Shown: positions 1-8,513, numbered from the stretch's first letter. The stretch: DNA of 55,633 bases from Burkholderiaceae bacterium (GCA_947462685.1 CANHPL010000012.1:1-55633); one strand, 5' to 3'. Translations and numbers: made by a program. The notes: generated from the letters alone by a model not told the origin.

Positions 1-1763
1 GCTACTGGTCTTGTGCGTTTAATATTGTTGTTAAAGTTTTCACTCGTGAGATCAGCAACACCTGTTGCGGTTAACTTATCTACTTGATGATTGATGTCTT
101 GCTCAACACCTAGACTTGCAGTTAGGTTAGTTCTTGGCGTTAATGAGTGATTTAGTTTGACACCCAATAAAGCTGATGTGGAACGATCACCCAATTTTGC
201 ATAACTTAGTGGCGTCGATACCGTTGAGTCTTCTGTATAAGCATCTTGTTTGATATTGGTATAACGAAGCGCAAAGTAAGGTCTTACAATTGTTAAATCT
301 CGATAGTTAAATGCATAACTTAATTCGCCTATATAACTTTGTGTATTGAGATTAGTTTTGCCCGTGCCTGCTTCTGAAGTTGCCACCGCATCCCGAGTCG
401 TTGTGATATCTTTATCTTGGTAAGCATTTGCTAATTTAACCTGAAAACCTAAGCCATCAGTATTTTTATTCCATACAACAAAGGCGCCCATCATTGGATT
501 CTTGTTGGATACATTAATACCTGTCGGTGTGTTGTTATTGATATTTTGATCTAAGAAAGCACCTATACGAATATTGGAATTTACTTTATAACCTAGTACC
601 ACCACAGCAGCTGAATGATTAGAACTTGGATTGTCTAAATTTGTATATCGTCCACCTGCTGAGATACACATATTGTTTTGATCAAATAAATTACAGTCAT
701 ATCCATTCATATTAGCAAAGGTACTAGATGCAAAACTTGAATTAAATGTGCTGCGAAGTCTTTGTGCTTGAATAGCAACTGAAATTTGAGTTTGTGCTGA
801 AGATATACCGCTAAATGTTAAATCCCAATTGACTAAACTTCCGTCTTGCAAAGCTAAAGTCCAGTTCATATTATCGTATGTTCCAGTTCTGGCAAGATCT
901 ACATTTGCAGCTGCAATATTTTGTAATACATTTGTATATTTAAGGCTTGTAATATTACTACCTTGATAAATACCAAATCTAGGACTTCCAAGAGCTCCGC
1001 CCAAAGTGCCTGTCGACATAATTAATTGACCATATGATGATGAATTAATAATTACATTGTAATTGACTGGAAGAACTCTGTAGATGCTTAAGGCTCCTTC
1101 GCTATTTCCAACTCCTTGAGCATTATTTAATGTCGTAATAGTTCCAGTATTATAGATATCGTATCTTCCTGCAGATATAGTACCAAAATTTGTTAAGTTG
1201 GTAATTGTTGTGCCACCCTGAACATGAAAAGCATCTTGTTGGCCAAATATTAATGCATTTGAATAATTTGTAAGTTGATTTATTGATGCGGAATTAACTA
1301 ATAATATGCCATATGTTCCTTTAATATTTCCATTGTTATTAAGCGTTCCAATTGTCGCTCCAACGCCACCGTTAGGCCATAATGAAATCGCATCACCAGT
1401 TGGCGAGGCTAAAGTTCCCCCACCTAAAATATTTCCGAAGTTGTTCAATGTTGTGACAGTTTGAGCTCCAGAAGTACCATCGTTTATAAAAGATATGCCG
1501 CCGCTTACACCTCTTTGCCCTGCATCTGTGAAACCTGAATTGCCAGATCCAAGAATTGTGATTCCAGAATTAATAGTAACCGTTCCAATTGTTGGGCCAG
1601 CAACTTGAATTGCTGGAAAATTTGAATCACTTATATTTTGATTGATCAAGTAGTCGCCGCTAGTAAGATTTTCAGTGGCGTAAGAATTTATAAAAACAAA
1701 CCCTAAAAATAAAGTTAAAAATTTATATCTGCGATTTATTTTATTTTTTTTAAAAAGAGAAAT
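1..1763 (-). CDS. Autotransporter, C-terminus cut by the window edge
   Basis: Reading the minus strand gives one open frame of about 587 residues that runs off position 1. It begins with a signal peptide (basic KKNKINRRYK, then the hydrophobic stretch FLTLFLGFVFINSYA), continues as a repetitive Asn/Thr/Gly/Ile-rich passenger of the beta-helix kind (residues about 30-320), and ends in alternating polar/hydrophobic strands typical of an autotransporter outer-membrane barrel (from about residue 325). About 45 residues of the barrel should lie outside the window, judged from the related scar at 2130-2282. No ATG exists in frame before the signal peptide: the chosen start is an ATT at 1763-1761 with AAGGA eight bases upstream; a TTG at 1805 is the alternative. 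Family assignment is firm, function of the passenger unknown. It is divergently oriented to the glycan island. Confidence 0.8.
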   Translation of the reverse strand, partial: MSLFKKNKINRRYKFLTLFLGFVFINSYATENLTSGDYLINQNISDSNFPAIQVAGPTIGTVTINSGITILGSGNSGFTDAGQRGVSGGISFINDGTSGAQTVTTLNNFGNILGGGTLASPTGDAISLWPNGGVGATIGTLNNNGNIKGTYGILLVNSASINQLTNYSNALIFGQQDAFHVQGGTTITNLTNFGTISAGRYDIYNTGTITTLNNAQGVGNSEGALSIYRVLPVNYNVIINSSSYGQLIMSTGTLGGALGSPRFGIYQGSNITSLKYTNVLQNIAAANVDLARTGTYDNMNWTLALQDGSLVNWDLTFSGISSAQTQISVAIQAQRLRSTFNSSFASSTFANMNGYDCNLFDQNNMCISAGGRYTNLDNPSSNHSAAVVVLGYKVNSNIRIGAFLDQNINNNTPTGINVSNKNPMMGAFVVWNKNTDGLGFQVKLANAYQDKDITTTRDAVATSEAGTGKTNLNTQSYIGELSYAFNYRDLTIVRPYFALRYTNIKQDAYTEDSTVSTPLSYAKLGDRSTSALLGVKLNHSLTPRTNLTASLGVEQDINHQVDKLTATGVADLTSENFNNNIKRTRPV

Positions 1764-2100
1764 TTGAATAATCCTTATTAATGAATTCTTTAGAGAAAAG
1801 CTCAAAAAAAAGAATGAGCAATCTTAAGTGAAATGGTAAACGATTAATTTTTACTAATATAGATAATTATCCTAATTCCGTCTACAGTATTTTCGAGAAA
1901 ATCTTAAAAACCCCCACCCTAAACCAACCCTGCTAAAATACCCCCAACACTTGGAGCAGAGCATCAAAAACTCACCTTAAAGTTTTTGTGGGTAGTTTTG
2001 TGGGTAGAAGGGGTTGTCAAAACCCACATCTTATTGATTAAATTCGGGAAAAAAGAGCAATCCCATTTTGTGCAGCTCCACCACACCTAGTTAGAGTAAG
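1764..2100. other. Intergenic junction between autotransporter and island
   Basis: About 340 bases without a gene. It contains the upstream region of the autotransporter on the minus strand (poly-A/T rich, with the AAGGA ribosome site at 1776-1772) and the tandem 12-bp repeat described separately. I looked for a tRNA 3' end that could serve as an attachment site; CAGCTCCACCA near 2080-2090 ends like a tRNA but no cloverleaf could be drawn around it. Confidence 0.4.
1984..2028. repeat. Tandem 12-bp repeat with an inverted partial copy
   Basis: TTTTGTGGGTAG occurs twice back to back (1984-1995 and 1996-2007), and AACCCACA, the complement of its core, follows at 2021-2028. Short direct repeats of this kind are often seen as arm-type integrase sites next to the ends of integrated islands, but no integrase gene is present here, so the role is inferred. 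Confidence 0.45.
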
Positions 2101-2124
2101 AAGCCACCGAGAGGTGGTTTTTTT
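2101..2124 (+). terminator. Rho-independent terminator hairpin
   Basis: AAGCCACC (2101-2108), loop GAGA, GGTGGTTT (2113-2120) followed by four more T. The stem is eight pairs with one G-T wobble and the U-run is on the plus strand. On the minus strand it lies directly after the stop codon of the autotransporter scar, so it probably served that gene as a bidirectional terminator and now shields the region. Confidence 0.7.
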
Positions 2125-2129
2125 ATACC

Positions 2130-2282
2130 TTAAAACCCAATCATGTAATTGAGGTAGGCAGTAGCACCCGCAGTGCTTTGGAAGGGAAGTTGTTGGACTA
2201 AGACTTCACCTGATAATCTTTGGTTTTTGGCAACAGCATAATAAGCACCAGTAGTTACTAATGGCCGTGTGCGTTTTTGCAT
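2130..2282 (-). pseudogene. C-terminal scar of a second autotransporter
   Basis: The minus strand reads KRTRPLVTTGAYYAV, then a strand-rich stretch, and ends TAYLNYMIGF followed by a stop at 2132-2130. This is the last barrel strands of an autotransporter, with the terminal aromatic Phe that barrel proteins use for membrane insertion. The first five residues, KRTRP, are exactly the last complete ones of the truncated gene at the left edge, so the scar is the end of a paralogue; the bases are similar but not identical. Upstream, similarity is lost and a stop codon appears within ten codons. The scar keeps its own terminator hairpin. The rest of the gene is missing, most likely removed when the glycan island arrived or by recombination between tandem paralogues. 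Confidence 0.75.
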
Positions 2283-2304
2283 GTAAAATTGGATTTCATA
2301 TACT
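2277..2304 (+). promoter_or_regulatory. Possible sigma-70 promoter of the ligase gene
   Basis: TTGCAT (2277-2282) and TATACT (2299-2304) are separated by 16 bases, and the ATG of the ligase-like gene follows 15 bases later. The implied leader is under 12 bases and lacks a clear ribosome site. Predicted by eye only. Confidence 0.35.
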
Positions 2305-2319
2305 TAAAATAGACCTCTT

Positions 2320-3546
2320 ATGAATTTTATATATTCGAAGTTAGCAAGCAACATAGCTATTTTCTTTGTTTTAGTTTCAGTCTTTTGTATTCAGTTGCCT
2401 ACACGGTATATGGATATAAGCTTAGCAATACTTTTTTTGTTTTGGGCAATTTCGGGAAATTATACTTATAAATTTCATCGAATTATATCGAATCCAGGTG
2501 CTATTGTTTCCTTAATATTATTTCTGGTATTGGGATTAACTACTTTATTCTCATCCGAATTAACTCATGAGAGTTTTAGGGCTTGGTTCAGATATCATGG
2601 CCTATTATTTATTCCCATCATCATTAGCTTAATAGATGAAAATAAATACAGAGATTATGCGATTAATACCTTCCTTATATCATCTTCTATTGTTCTTTCA
2701 ATCTCTTACTTAAAATGGTTCGGTATTGTGCCTATGGATTTTATAAGAATAGACGGTAACGGCCCTGTCGCATTTAGACACAGCATTTCGCAGAGCATTT
2801 TTATTGCTTACGCAATCTACCTACTCTTTCATAAATACAAAAATTCTCAAAATAGAATTCAGATTGCGTGGTTAATTTTAATACTGATATTTTTGGTGAA
2901 TATTTTTGTTGTTATTGATAGCCGTTCAGGTCAAATTTCTTTTATTGCCCTGTTTGGCTTATTTTTATATCGCTATTGGAAAGCTTCCTACTTGAAATAT
3001 CTCTTGGCTTTATTTTTTTCACTAATAATTATTTCTCAGTTTGATGTATTTAAGAATAAATTCCGTCTTTTTAATATTCAAAATGAAGTTCATTTGGCAC
3101 AAAGAGAACATCAAGTAAATTCCGCAGGCTATCGATTCGAGCTTTGGACCAATACTCTTTTATTAATCAAAAGACACCCGCTCTTAGGAGGTGGCGCAGG
3201 AAGCCTTGAGAGGGAGTATAAGGCCCTCGTTCCTGCGGACCATATAGTTATTGCCAAAAAATTTGGTAACCCCCATAGCGCCTATATTTCTATTATCCAG
3301 GAATCTGGTTTAATAGGGCTAGCAGCGCTGCTTTTTCTTTATTATTGGCATTGGGCCATAGCTTCGAGACTTAACAAGCGATTTATATATGGCAGTGTTT
3401 TAGAAGGCCTTATTGTTTGTTTTGCAATCTCCTCTTTGTTTAATTCCATGCTCTGGGGTGGTGAAGCGAAATTTTATTATCTTTTAGCTGGGGTTTTCTT
3501 AAGTGCTTATAAGTCCCAGCAACAAAAAATAAAGGTTGCATATTAG
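2320..3546 (+). CDS. O-antigen ligase/polymerase family membrane protein (Wzy_C)
   Basis: A 408-residue multispanning inner-membrane protein with roughly ten or more hydrophobic helices. The large periplasmic loop before the last helices carries the family signature: GGGAGSLEREY (about residues 290-300) and NPHSAYISIIQESGLIGL (about 316-333). This loop is the hallmark of WaaL-type ligases, which move undecaprenyl-linked glycan to lipid A core, and of related Wzy polymerases and PglL protein O-glycosyltransferases. Length (about 400) fits WaaL better than PglL (usually over 550). It stands alone, with a 370-base gap after it, so it is not clearly in the rml operon. It is the only ligase/polymerase-type protein seen in the window, which makes it the candidate for the final transfer step. 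Exact acceptor cannot be decided from sequence. Confidence 0.8.
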   Translation: MNFIYSKLASNIAIFFVLVSVFCIQLPTRYMDISLAILFLFWAISGNYTYKFHRIISNPGAIVSLILFLVLGLTTLFSSELTHESFRAWFRYHGLLFIPIIISLIDENKYRDYAINTFLISSSIVLSISYLKWFGIVPMDFIRIDGNGPVAFRHSISQSIFIAYAIYLLFHKYKNSQNRIQIAWLILILIFLVNIFVVIDSRSGQISFIALFGLFLYRYWKASYLKYLLALFFSLIIISQFDVFKNKFRLFNIQNEVHLAQREHQVNSAGYRFELWTNTLLLIKRHPLLGGGAGSLEREYKALVPADHIVIAKKFGNPHSAYISIIQESGLIGLAALLFLYYWHWAIASRLNKRFIYGSVLEGLIVCFAISSLFNSMLWGGEAKFYYLLAGVFLSAYKSQQQKIKVAY

Positions 3547-3916
3547 GCTTGGTTTTTTTAAGTTAAAGTGATGACATATGTTTCGTATTATCGATTAACA
3601 TATCCTGACAACGAATTAATTAGCAAATAGACAATAAAGCAACTGTGCGACAGAATAAGTTTTTACATGGATTAAATTACTCGCGAGCATATATCAATCT
3701 GCGCCATAAGATTTAATTTACAGAAACTCACTTGAATGTAAATCTTAACCCTGCATATCCCCAATCTCAAAAACCGAAATAGATTTTTTTCGAATAGCCG
3801 ATTCTTTACAATTTTTATTTATTGGTGAAATTTAAGGACTCAGCAGCCTTTAAATAATTTACCCATTAAAAATTCTTAACGACTTAAACTTTATTACTAA
3901 TGATAAAATTAGCTTC
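3547..3916 (+). other. 370-base gap before rmlB
   Basis: No gene or recognisable gene remnant could be read in either strand. It holds a weak inverted repeat (AAGATTTA ... TAAATCTT around 3710-3750) and AT-rich DNA just before rmlB, with TAAAAT about 10 bases before the ATG, which may include a promoter for the rml genes; no convincing -35 partner was found. Confidence 0.3.
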
Positions 3917-4975
3917 ATGACAATTCTTGTGACAGGCGCTGCAGGTTTTATTGGATCTAACTTCGTTTTAGATTGGTTTAGTCAATCAGAAGAAGATGTG
4001 ATTTCTTTTGATTTATTAACCTATGCAGGAAACTTAGAAAATTTATCTTCATTAAATCGAAATCCTCACCATCATTTTGTACAAGGCAATATTAGCGATC
4101 GTGATTTAGTTTTAAGTCTCTTAAAAAAATATCACATCAGAGCTGTCATTCATTTTGCGGCGGAGAGTCATGTAGATCGTTCGATTTATGAATCCAAAGA
4201 TTTTATAGAGACTAATATCGTCGGCACTTACAATCTTCTTGAGTCGGTTAGAAGTTATTGGAATGATCTTAATGAAGCTACAAAAAAAGCATTTAGATTC
4301 TTACACATATCGACCGATGAAGTTTATGGGTCTTTAATTGAAAAAGCCCCCGCTTTTACTGAAAATCATCCTTATGAACCTAATAGTCCTTATAGCGCTA
4401 GCAAGGCTTCCAGTGATCATCTAGTTCGCGCTTGGTTTCATACCTATGGATTGCCTGTGTTAACAACGAATTGCTCAAATAATTATGGGCCTTATCATTT
4501 TCCAGAAAAATTAATTCCTTTATGTATCTTGAATGCATTAAATGGTAAGCCACTTCCTATCTATGGCGATGGCCAACAAATTCGTGATTGGCTTTATGTG
4601 AAAGATCATTGCAGTGCTATCCGTGAAGTTTTAAAACAAGGGTACATTGGTGAAACTTATAACGTCGGTGGCTGGAATGAAAAAACAAATTTAGAAGTGG
4701 TTGAAACTTTATGCGCTATTTTGGATGAATTAAGACAAAAATCGGATGGTAAAAGTTATGCCGATCAAATCACTTTCGTTAAAGATCGCCCTGGTCACGA
4801 TAGACGTTATGCGATCGACGCTTCGAAATTAGAACGTGAGCTAGGCTGGAGACCGCAGGAAACTTTTGAAACAGGACTTCATAAAACGGTTCTTTGGTAT
4901 TTAGAAAATCAAACGTGGGTCAATCATGTTTTATCGGGTGAATATCATCATTGGGTTCAAAAGCAGTATTCATGA
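3917..4975 (+). CDS. rmlB: dTDP-glucose 4,6-dehydratase
   Basis: Second step of dTDP-L-rhamnose synthesis: oxidation at C4 and loss of water from C6 of dTDP-glucose, cytosolic, NAD-dependent. The 352 residues show the extended SDR Rossmann motif [10 protein letters not shown] (6-15), the STDEVYG segment (about 131-137) carrying the Thr/Asp/Glu active-site group, and the catalytic YSASK (about 159-163). The end [11 protein letters not shown] is characteristic of RmlB. Length is normal. The stop codon overlaps the rmlD start (ATGA), indicating translational coupling. Assignment is firm from motifs and from the neighbouring rmlD, rmlA and rmlC. Confidence 0.97.
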   Translation: MTILVTGAAGFIGSNFVLDWFSQSEEDVISFDLLTYAGNLENLSSLNRNPHHHFVQGNISDRDLVLSLLKKYHIRAVIHFAAESHVDRSIYESKDFIETNIVGTYNLLESVRSYWNDLNEATKKAFRFLHISTDEVYGSLIEKAPAFTENHPYEPNSPYSASKASSDHLVRAWFHTYGLPVLTTNCSNNYGPYHFPEKLIPLCILNALNGKPLPIYGDGQQIRDWLYVKDHCSAIREVLKQGYIGETYNVGGWNEKTNLEVVETLCAILDELRQKSDGKSYADQITFVKDRPGHDRRYAIDASKLERELGWRPQETFETGLHKTVLWYLENQTWVNHVLSGEYHHWVQKQYS

Positions 4976-5856
4976 AAATCTTACTCACGGGTAAAGATGG
5001 TCAAGTAGGATTTGCATTACACAAAAAATTATTGTCATTGGGTAAAGTGGTTGCTACAAATCGGCATGAGCTAGATCTAGCAAGCCCTGATAGGATTAAA
5101 GACTTTGTCGACAAAATAAAACCCGACATCATTATTAATCCTGCGGCTTATACCCAAGTTGACAAGGCTGAATCTGAAAAGTCATTAGCGCATCAAATTA
5201 ATGCGATCGCACCTCAAGTATTAGCTGAAAAGGCATCCGAACTTAATATCCCCATCATTCATTTTTCAACGGATTACGTTTTTGATGGTTTAAAAAAAGA
5301 ACCTTATCTCGAAACCGATCAAGCCAACCCTCAGTCCGTTTATGGCCAAACGAAATGGGAAGGCGAAGAGGAGGTTCGTCAGTACAAGAAACATATTATT
5401 TTAAGAACAAGTTGGGTGTTTAGTTCCCACGGCCAAAACTTTTTAAAAACGATACTGACACTCATCCAAGAAAAAACTTCATTGAATGTAGTGATTGACC
5501 AAATAGGGGCTCCAACTTCAAGTGGTGCATTGGCTGATGTCACTTATAAAATTGTCAAAGCTATTTTAAATAACCCAAACTTCAAAGATTTTGGCACATA
5601 TCATGTGACCTCAGTGGGTGATACTGATTGGTTTCGTTATGCATGCTTTATTGTTGATGAGGCGATTCGTCTAGGCCTTAAAACGACCATGACATCTAAA
5701 GATATCAAACCGATCTCAAGTGATCTATATCCAACCCTAGCCAAACGCCCATTTAATTCACGACTTGTCACAGATAAAATTACAAAGACCTTCATGTTAG
5801 AATTGTCCAATTGGGAAGAAGAAGTTAAAAGAGCTTTAAAAGAAATCATTCATTAA
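4972..5856 (+). CDS. rmlD: dTDP-4-dehydrorhamnose reductase
   Basis: Last step of dTDP-L-rhamnose synthesis: NAD(P)H reduction of the 4-keto group. The 294-residue protein starts [13 protein letters not shown], with the GxxGQVG nucleotide-binding turn, has STDYVFDG (about residues 97-104) and the catalytic YGQTK (about 124-128). The ATG at 4972 overlaps the rmlB stop; a frame-open ATG at 4951 would add seven residues not found in the family, so 4972 is preferred. The stop codon is followed immediately by the rmlA ATG. Confidence 0.96.
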   Translation: MKILLTGKDGQVGFALHKKLLSLGKVVATNRHELDLASPDRIKDFVDKIKPDIIINPAAYTQVDKAESEKSLAHQINAIAPQVLAEKASELNIPIIHFSTDYVFDGLKKEPYLETDQANPQSVYGQTKWEGEEEVRQYKKHIILRTSWVFSSHGQNFLKTILTLIQEKTSLNVVIDQIGAPTSSGALADVTYKIVKAILNNPNFKDFGTYHVTSVGDTDWFRYACFIVDEAIRLGLKTTMTSKDIKPISSDLYPTLAKRPFNSRLVTDKITKTFMLELSNWEEEVKRALKEIIH

Positions 5857-6753
5857 ATGACGCAAATCAAAAACAATAGAAAAGGTTTGATTCTAGCAGG
5901 GGGCTCAGGGACCCGTCTTTATCCCGTGACGCAAGCAATCTCCAAACAATTGTTACCTGTCTATGATAAGCCTATGATTTATTATTCTTTAAGTATTTTA
6001 ATGCTGGCAGGTATTAGAGATATTTTATTAATTTCAACACCAGAAGACATGCCACGTTTTGAAGCTTTATTAAAAGATGGCAGCCAGTGGGGGATTGATA
6101 TTCACTATTGTGTACAAAAGTCTCCTGATGGATTAGCACAAGCGTTTATCCTAGGTGAGTCGTTTATTGGAAATCATCTTTCGACATTAGTTTTAGGCGA
6201 CAATATTTTTTATGGCCATGACTTTCATAAACTTCTTTTAAATGCAAAAAATAGAGAAGAGGGTGCTACAATTTTCACTTATCATGTCCAGGATCCTGAG
6301 CGTTATGGTGTTGCTGAATTTGATGGGAATAATCAAGTCATTTCTTTAGAAGAAAAGCCACTAAGACCTAAATCAAATTTCGCGGTGACGGGTCTTTATT
6401 TTTATGATGAAGATGTGGTTGAGATGGCGAAAAGTTTAAAGCCATCTAAAAGAGGAGAGCTTGAAATCACCGATCTAAATCGACTCTATTTGAATAAACA
6501 TAAATTACATGTGGAAGTTATGAGCCGAGGCTATGCATGGTTAGACACAGGCACCCATGAATCCCTTCTTGAAGCGAGCCAATTTTTTGCCACACTCGAA
6601 AATCGTCAAGGGTTAAAAGTTGCATGCCCTGAAGAAATTGCTTATCGTCAACAATGGATTACGATAAACGAACTTGAAGCCTTAACTGCACCTTTGCTTA
6701 AAAATGGCTATGGCCAATATTTGCAACGCATCTTACAAGAAAAAATTATTTGA
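5857..6753 (+). CDS. rmlA: Glucose-1-phosphate thymidylyltransferase
   Basis: First step of the rhamnose pathway: glucose-1-phosphate plus dTTP gives dTDP-glucose and pyrophosphate. The 298-residue length is typical. Visible are the nucleotidyltransferase signature [13 protein letters not shown] (about residues 13-25) with [14 protein letters not shown] behind it, the metal-binding region [11 protein letters not shown] (about 111-121) and [20 protein letters not shown]. Located directly between rmlD and rmlC with no spacing, so the four genes form one unit. RmlA is usually feedback-inhibited by dTDP-rhamnose; nothing in the sequence departs from that. Confidence 0.97.
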   Translation: MTQIKNNRKGLILAGGSGTRLYPVTQAISKQLLPVYDKPMIYYSLSILMLAGIRDILLISTPEDMPRFEALLKDGSQWGIDIHYCVQKSPDGLAQAFILGESFIGNHLSTLVLGDNIFYGHDFHKLLLNAKNREEGATIFTYHVQDPERYGVAEFDGNNQVISLEEKPLRPKSNFAVTGLYFYDEDVVEMAKSLKPSKRGELEITDLNRLYLNKHKLHVEVMSRGYAWLDTGTHESLLEASQFFATLENRQGLKVACPEEIAYRQQWITINELEALTAPLLKNGYGQYLQRILQEKII

Positions 6754-6755
6754 AT

Positions 6756-7298
6756 ATGAAAGTGACTCCTTTAAGCATTCCTGATGTGCTTTTAATTGAG
6801 CCCTGCGTATTTGAAGATGCGCGCGGTTTTTTTTTTGAAAGTTTTAGAGATGATATTTTTAAAAAAGAAACATCATTAAATGTTTCGTTTGTGCAGGACA
6901 ATCATTCCAAATCATCTGAAGGGGTTTTCCGAGGCCTGCATTATCAAATGCCACCTTATGCGCAAGCTAAATTAGTACGTGTGATTCAAGGTGAAGTACT
7001 AGATATTGCCGTCGATATAAGAGAGTCATCGCTCACATTTGGTCAATATATTTCGGAAATTTTATCAAGTGACAATAAAAAGCAACTTTTTATCCCTGAA
7101 GGTTTTGCGCATGGCTTTTTAACACTCTCTAAAACTTCAGAATTTCTTTATAAAACCTCTGATTTTTATCACCCTGAAAGTGAACGTTGTATTCTATGGA
7201 GTGATCCCACTTTAAATATCAAATGGCCTGAAAATTTGAAGATCGAACTATCCCCTAAAGATCTTTTAGGGCAAAGTTTTAAATCGAGCCCATTTTAA
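6756..7298 (+). CDS. rmlC: dTDP-4-dehydrorhamnose 3,5-epimerase
   Basis: Third enzyme of the rhamnose pathway; epimerises C3 and C5 of the 4-keto intermediate. The 180 residues form the RmlC cupin, with QDNHSKS (about 47-53), GVFRGLHYQ (about 57-65, catalytic His) and PEGFAHGFLTLS (about 118-129). A TTG at 6750 in frame would overlap the rmlA stop, but the ATG at 6756, two bases after that stop, matches the family start MKVTPLSIPDVLLIEP. With it the pathway from glucose-1-phosphate to dTDP-L-rhamnose is complete. Confidence 0.96.
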   Translation: MKVTPLSIPDVLLIEPCVFEDARGFFFESFRDDIFKKETSLNVSFVQDNHSKSSEGVFRGLHYQMPPYAQAKLVRVIQGEVLDIAVDIRESSLTFGQYISEILSSDNKKQLFIPEGFAHGFLTLSKTSEFLYKTSDFYHPESERCILWSDPTLNIKWPENLKIELSPKDLLGQSFKSSPF

Positions 7299-7308
7299 GC
7301 ATTTAACT

Positions 7309-7518
7309 AAGAAATATATACGAGAAATTGACGGACTAAGAGCTTAAGCTGTTATATCTGCCATACTTTTCCACGCTTATTTCAATCTTTTGAGTGGCGA
7401 TTATATTGGCGTAGATTTTTTTGTCATCAGGTACTATCGCATTGCCACAATTGTCGTGGCAGAACTCGAGCCAGGCAACTTTTCTATCATTTCTTTTTAT
7501 GAAAGAAGGGTGAGTTGA
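7309..7518 (+). pseudogene. Remnant of an acyltransferase-3 (OafA-type) gene
   Basis: Directly after rmlC the frame reads YIREIDGLRA, a stop, then AVISAILFHAYFNLLSGDYI, GVDFFVI and, after degenerate codons, ELEPGNFSIISFYERR before a final stop. This is the N-terminal part of a membrane acyltransferase of the acyltransferase-3 family (usual form EIDGLRALAV...GVDVFFVISGYLI...FYERR). The Leu codon after RA has become TAA, a Val is missing from GVDVFF, and the protein ends after about 70 of the usual 350 or more residues. Such enzymes O-acetylate surface sugars, so an acetylation step has been lost here. The feature is too broken to be functional. Confidence 0.85.
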
Positions 7519-7572
7519 ATTCTTCCAGCTCCATTCTTTCCAACTTTTTTATTTCCTTAAATTAATTTCTAC

Positions 7573-7600
7573 TTGACCTTTTTTTATTAAAGCTTAATAT
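7573..7600 (+). promoter_or_regulatory. Promoter of the MarR-RfaH pair
   Basis: TTGACC (7573-7578) and TAATAT (7595-7600) with a 16-base spacer, 35 bases before the regulator ATG. The -10 box is overlapped by the palindrome at 7596-7621, which suggests repression by a protein bound there. Confidence 0.6.
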
Positions 7601-7621
7601 TGTTCAATATTGAACAATATT
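7596..7621. promoter_or_regulatory. Perfect 26-bp palindromic operator
   Basis: The half-site AATATTGTTCAAT is followed by its exact reverse complement, giving a 26-base palindrome without mismatch. It begins inside the -10 box and ends 14 bases before the start codon of the MarR-like gene. Dimeric winged-helix regulators bind such sites; autoregulation by the adjacent gene is the simplest reading. Confidence 0.75.
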
Positions 7622-7635
7622 GAAAAATCATTAAT

Positions 7636-7974
7636 ATGGCTAAATCATTAAGGTCAATTGATCCGGATGTTCACTTTAGAGTTCTTCATTTACTTGAGGA
7701 GGAGCCCGAGTTGACTCAGCGTGAACTTGCACAAAAATTAGGGATTAGTTTAGGCGGAGTTAACTATTGCCTAAAAGCTTTGATTGATATTGGGCATATT
7801 AAAGCTGGTAATTTTAGTAAGAATCCCAATAAGTCAATTTATTTATATTTACTTACACCTCAAGGAGTTGCGGAAAAAACCAAACTTACTGCAGGTTTTT
7901 TAAAGCGCAAAATGGTGGAATACCATGCTTTAAAAAAAGAGATTGATTCACTAAAGTCTAGCTTGAAAGATTGA
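7636..7974 (+). CDS. MarR family EPS-associated transcriptional regulator
   Basis: A 112-residue protein with a winged helix-turn-helix in its first 70 residues (ELTQRELAQKLGISLGGVNY, about 26-45, is the recognition unit) and a basic/acidic helical tail (LKRKMVEYHALKKEIDSL) that could dimerise. The start MAKSLRSIDPDVHFRVL and overall layout match the family named MarR family EPS-associated regulator, which sits at the head of exopolysaccharide loci in many beta- and gammaproteobacteria. The promoter carries a perfect palindrome, so it probably represses itself and the RfaH-like gene four bases downstream. Ligand unknown. Confidence 0.88.
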   Translation: MAKSLRSIDPDVHFRVLHLLEEEPELTQRELAQKLGISLGGVNYCLKALIDIGHIKAGNFSKNPNKSIYLYLLTPQGVAEKTKLTAGFLKRKMVEYHALKKEIDSLKSSLKD

Positions 7975-7978
7975 TTTT

Positions 7979-8470
7979 ATGAATAAATGGTACCTTATTT
8001 ATACCAAGCTTAAACAAGAGAAAGCTGCGCAGGACAATCTTACCCGTCAAAACTATCAATGTTATTTGCCTTTGATCAATAATGAAAAAATTTCACAGGG
8101 GAAAAAAATATTAAGAAAGGAGCCCATGTTCCCGAGGTATCTATTTGTGCGGTTGAGCGATGACGGACAACAAAACTGGTCGCCGATTCGTTCTACCAAA
8201 GGCGTGACGCACCTTGTGAGTTTTGGAGGACTGGCTGCAACTTTGGATGACGAGATGATGGATGACTTAAAACTAAAGATTGAGAAAGCTTTAATGGTGA
8301 AAGCTTTTTCTATGAATGACAAAGTAGAGATTCTTAAAGGGCCTTTTAAAGGTATGGAAGCTATTTTTAATACTTACAAAGGTGAGGAAAGAGCGATGCT
8401 ATTTCTTAACTTTATGGCAAAAAATCTCACTGCTAAATTTGATTTGAGAGATTTTAAAAAAGTCACTTGA
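7979..8470 (+). CDS. rfaH: RfaH-like transcription antiterminator (NusG paralogue)
   Basis: The 163 residues match the specialised NusG paralogue RfaH, which loads onto RNA polymerase paused at an ops element, suppresses Rho and pausing, and recruits ribosomes. The N-terminal NGN domain (about 1-100) opens NKWYLIYTKLKQEKAAQDNL and has EPMFPRYLFVRL (about 46-57) and TKGVTHLVSFGG; the C-terminal KOW region (about 105-163) has DKVEILKGPFKGMEAIF and LFLNFMAK. It is four bases after the MarR-like gene and is followed, 83 bases on, by an exact ops sequence in front of a 47-kb gene run. That arrangement makes this operon the likely target. The specific similarity to RfaH rather than housekeeping NusG rests on the linker and the ops site. 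Confidence 0.9.
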   Translation: MNKWYLIYTKLKQEKAAQDNLTRQNYQCYLPLINNEKISQGKKILRKEPMFPRYLFVRLSDDGQQNWSPIRSTKGVTHLVSFGGLAATLDDEMMDDLKLKIEKALMVKAFSMNDKVEILKGPFKGMEAIFNTYKGEERAMLFLNFMAKNLTAKFDLRDFKKVT

Positions 8471-8498
8471 AGTTTTATAAAGATTTAATTTGAAGGGG

Positions 8499-8513
8499 TA
8501 GCAATGATTGCTA
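8499..8513 (+). promoter_or_regulatory. Short inverted repeat in the galE leader
   Basis: TAGCAAT, one central base, ATTGCTA. It follows GGGG and overlaps a weak promoter-like pair (TTTGAA at 8489, 17 bases, TATCTA at 8512). It could be an operator or part of a JUMPstart-type leader; I cannot tell which. Confidence 0.3.

Noticed and set aside
2060..2100. Possible tRNA 3' end (CAGCTCCACCA)
   Set aside because: No acceptor stem, D-arm or T-loop could be drawn upstream, so it is not called as a tRNA or a defined attachment core.
4951..4971. Longer start for rmlD
   Set aside because: The extra residues lie inside rmlB and are not part of the family; the ATGA overlap at 4972 is the natural start.
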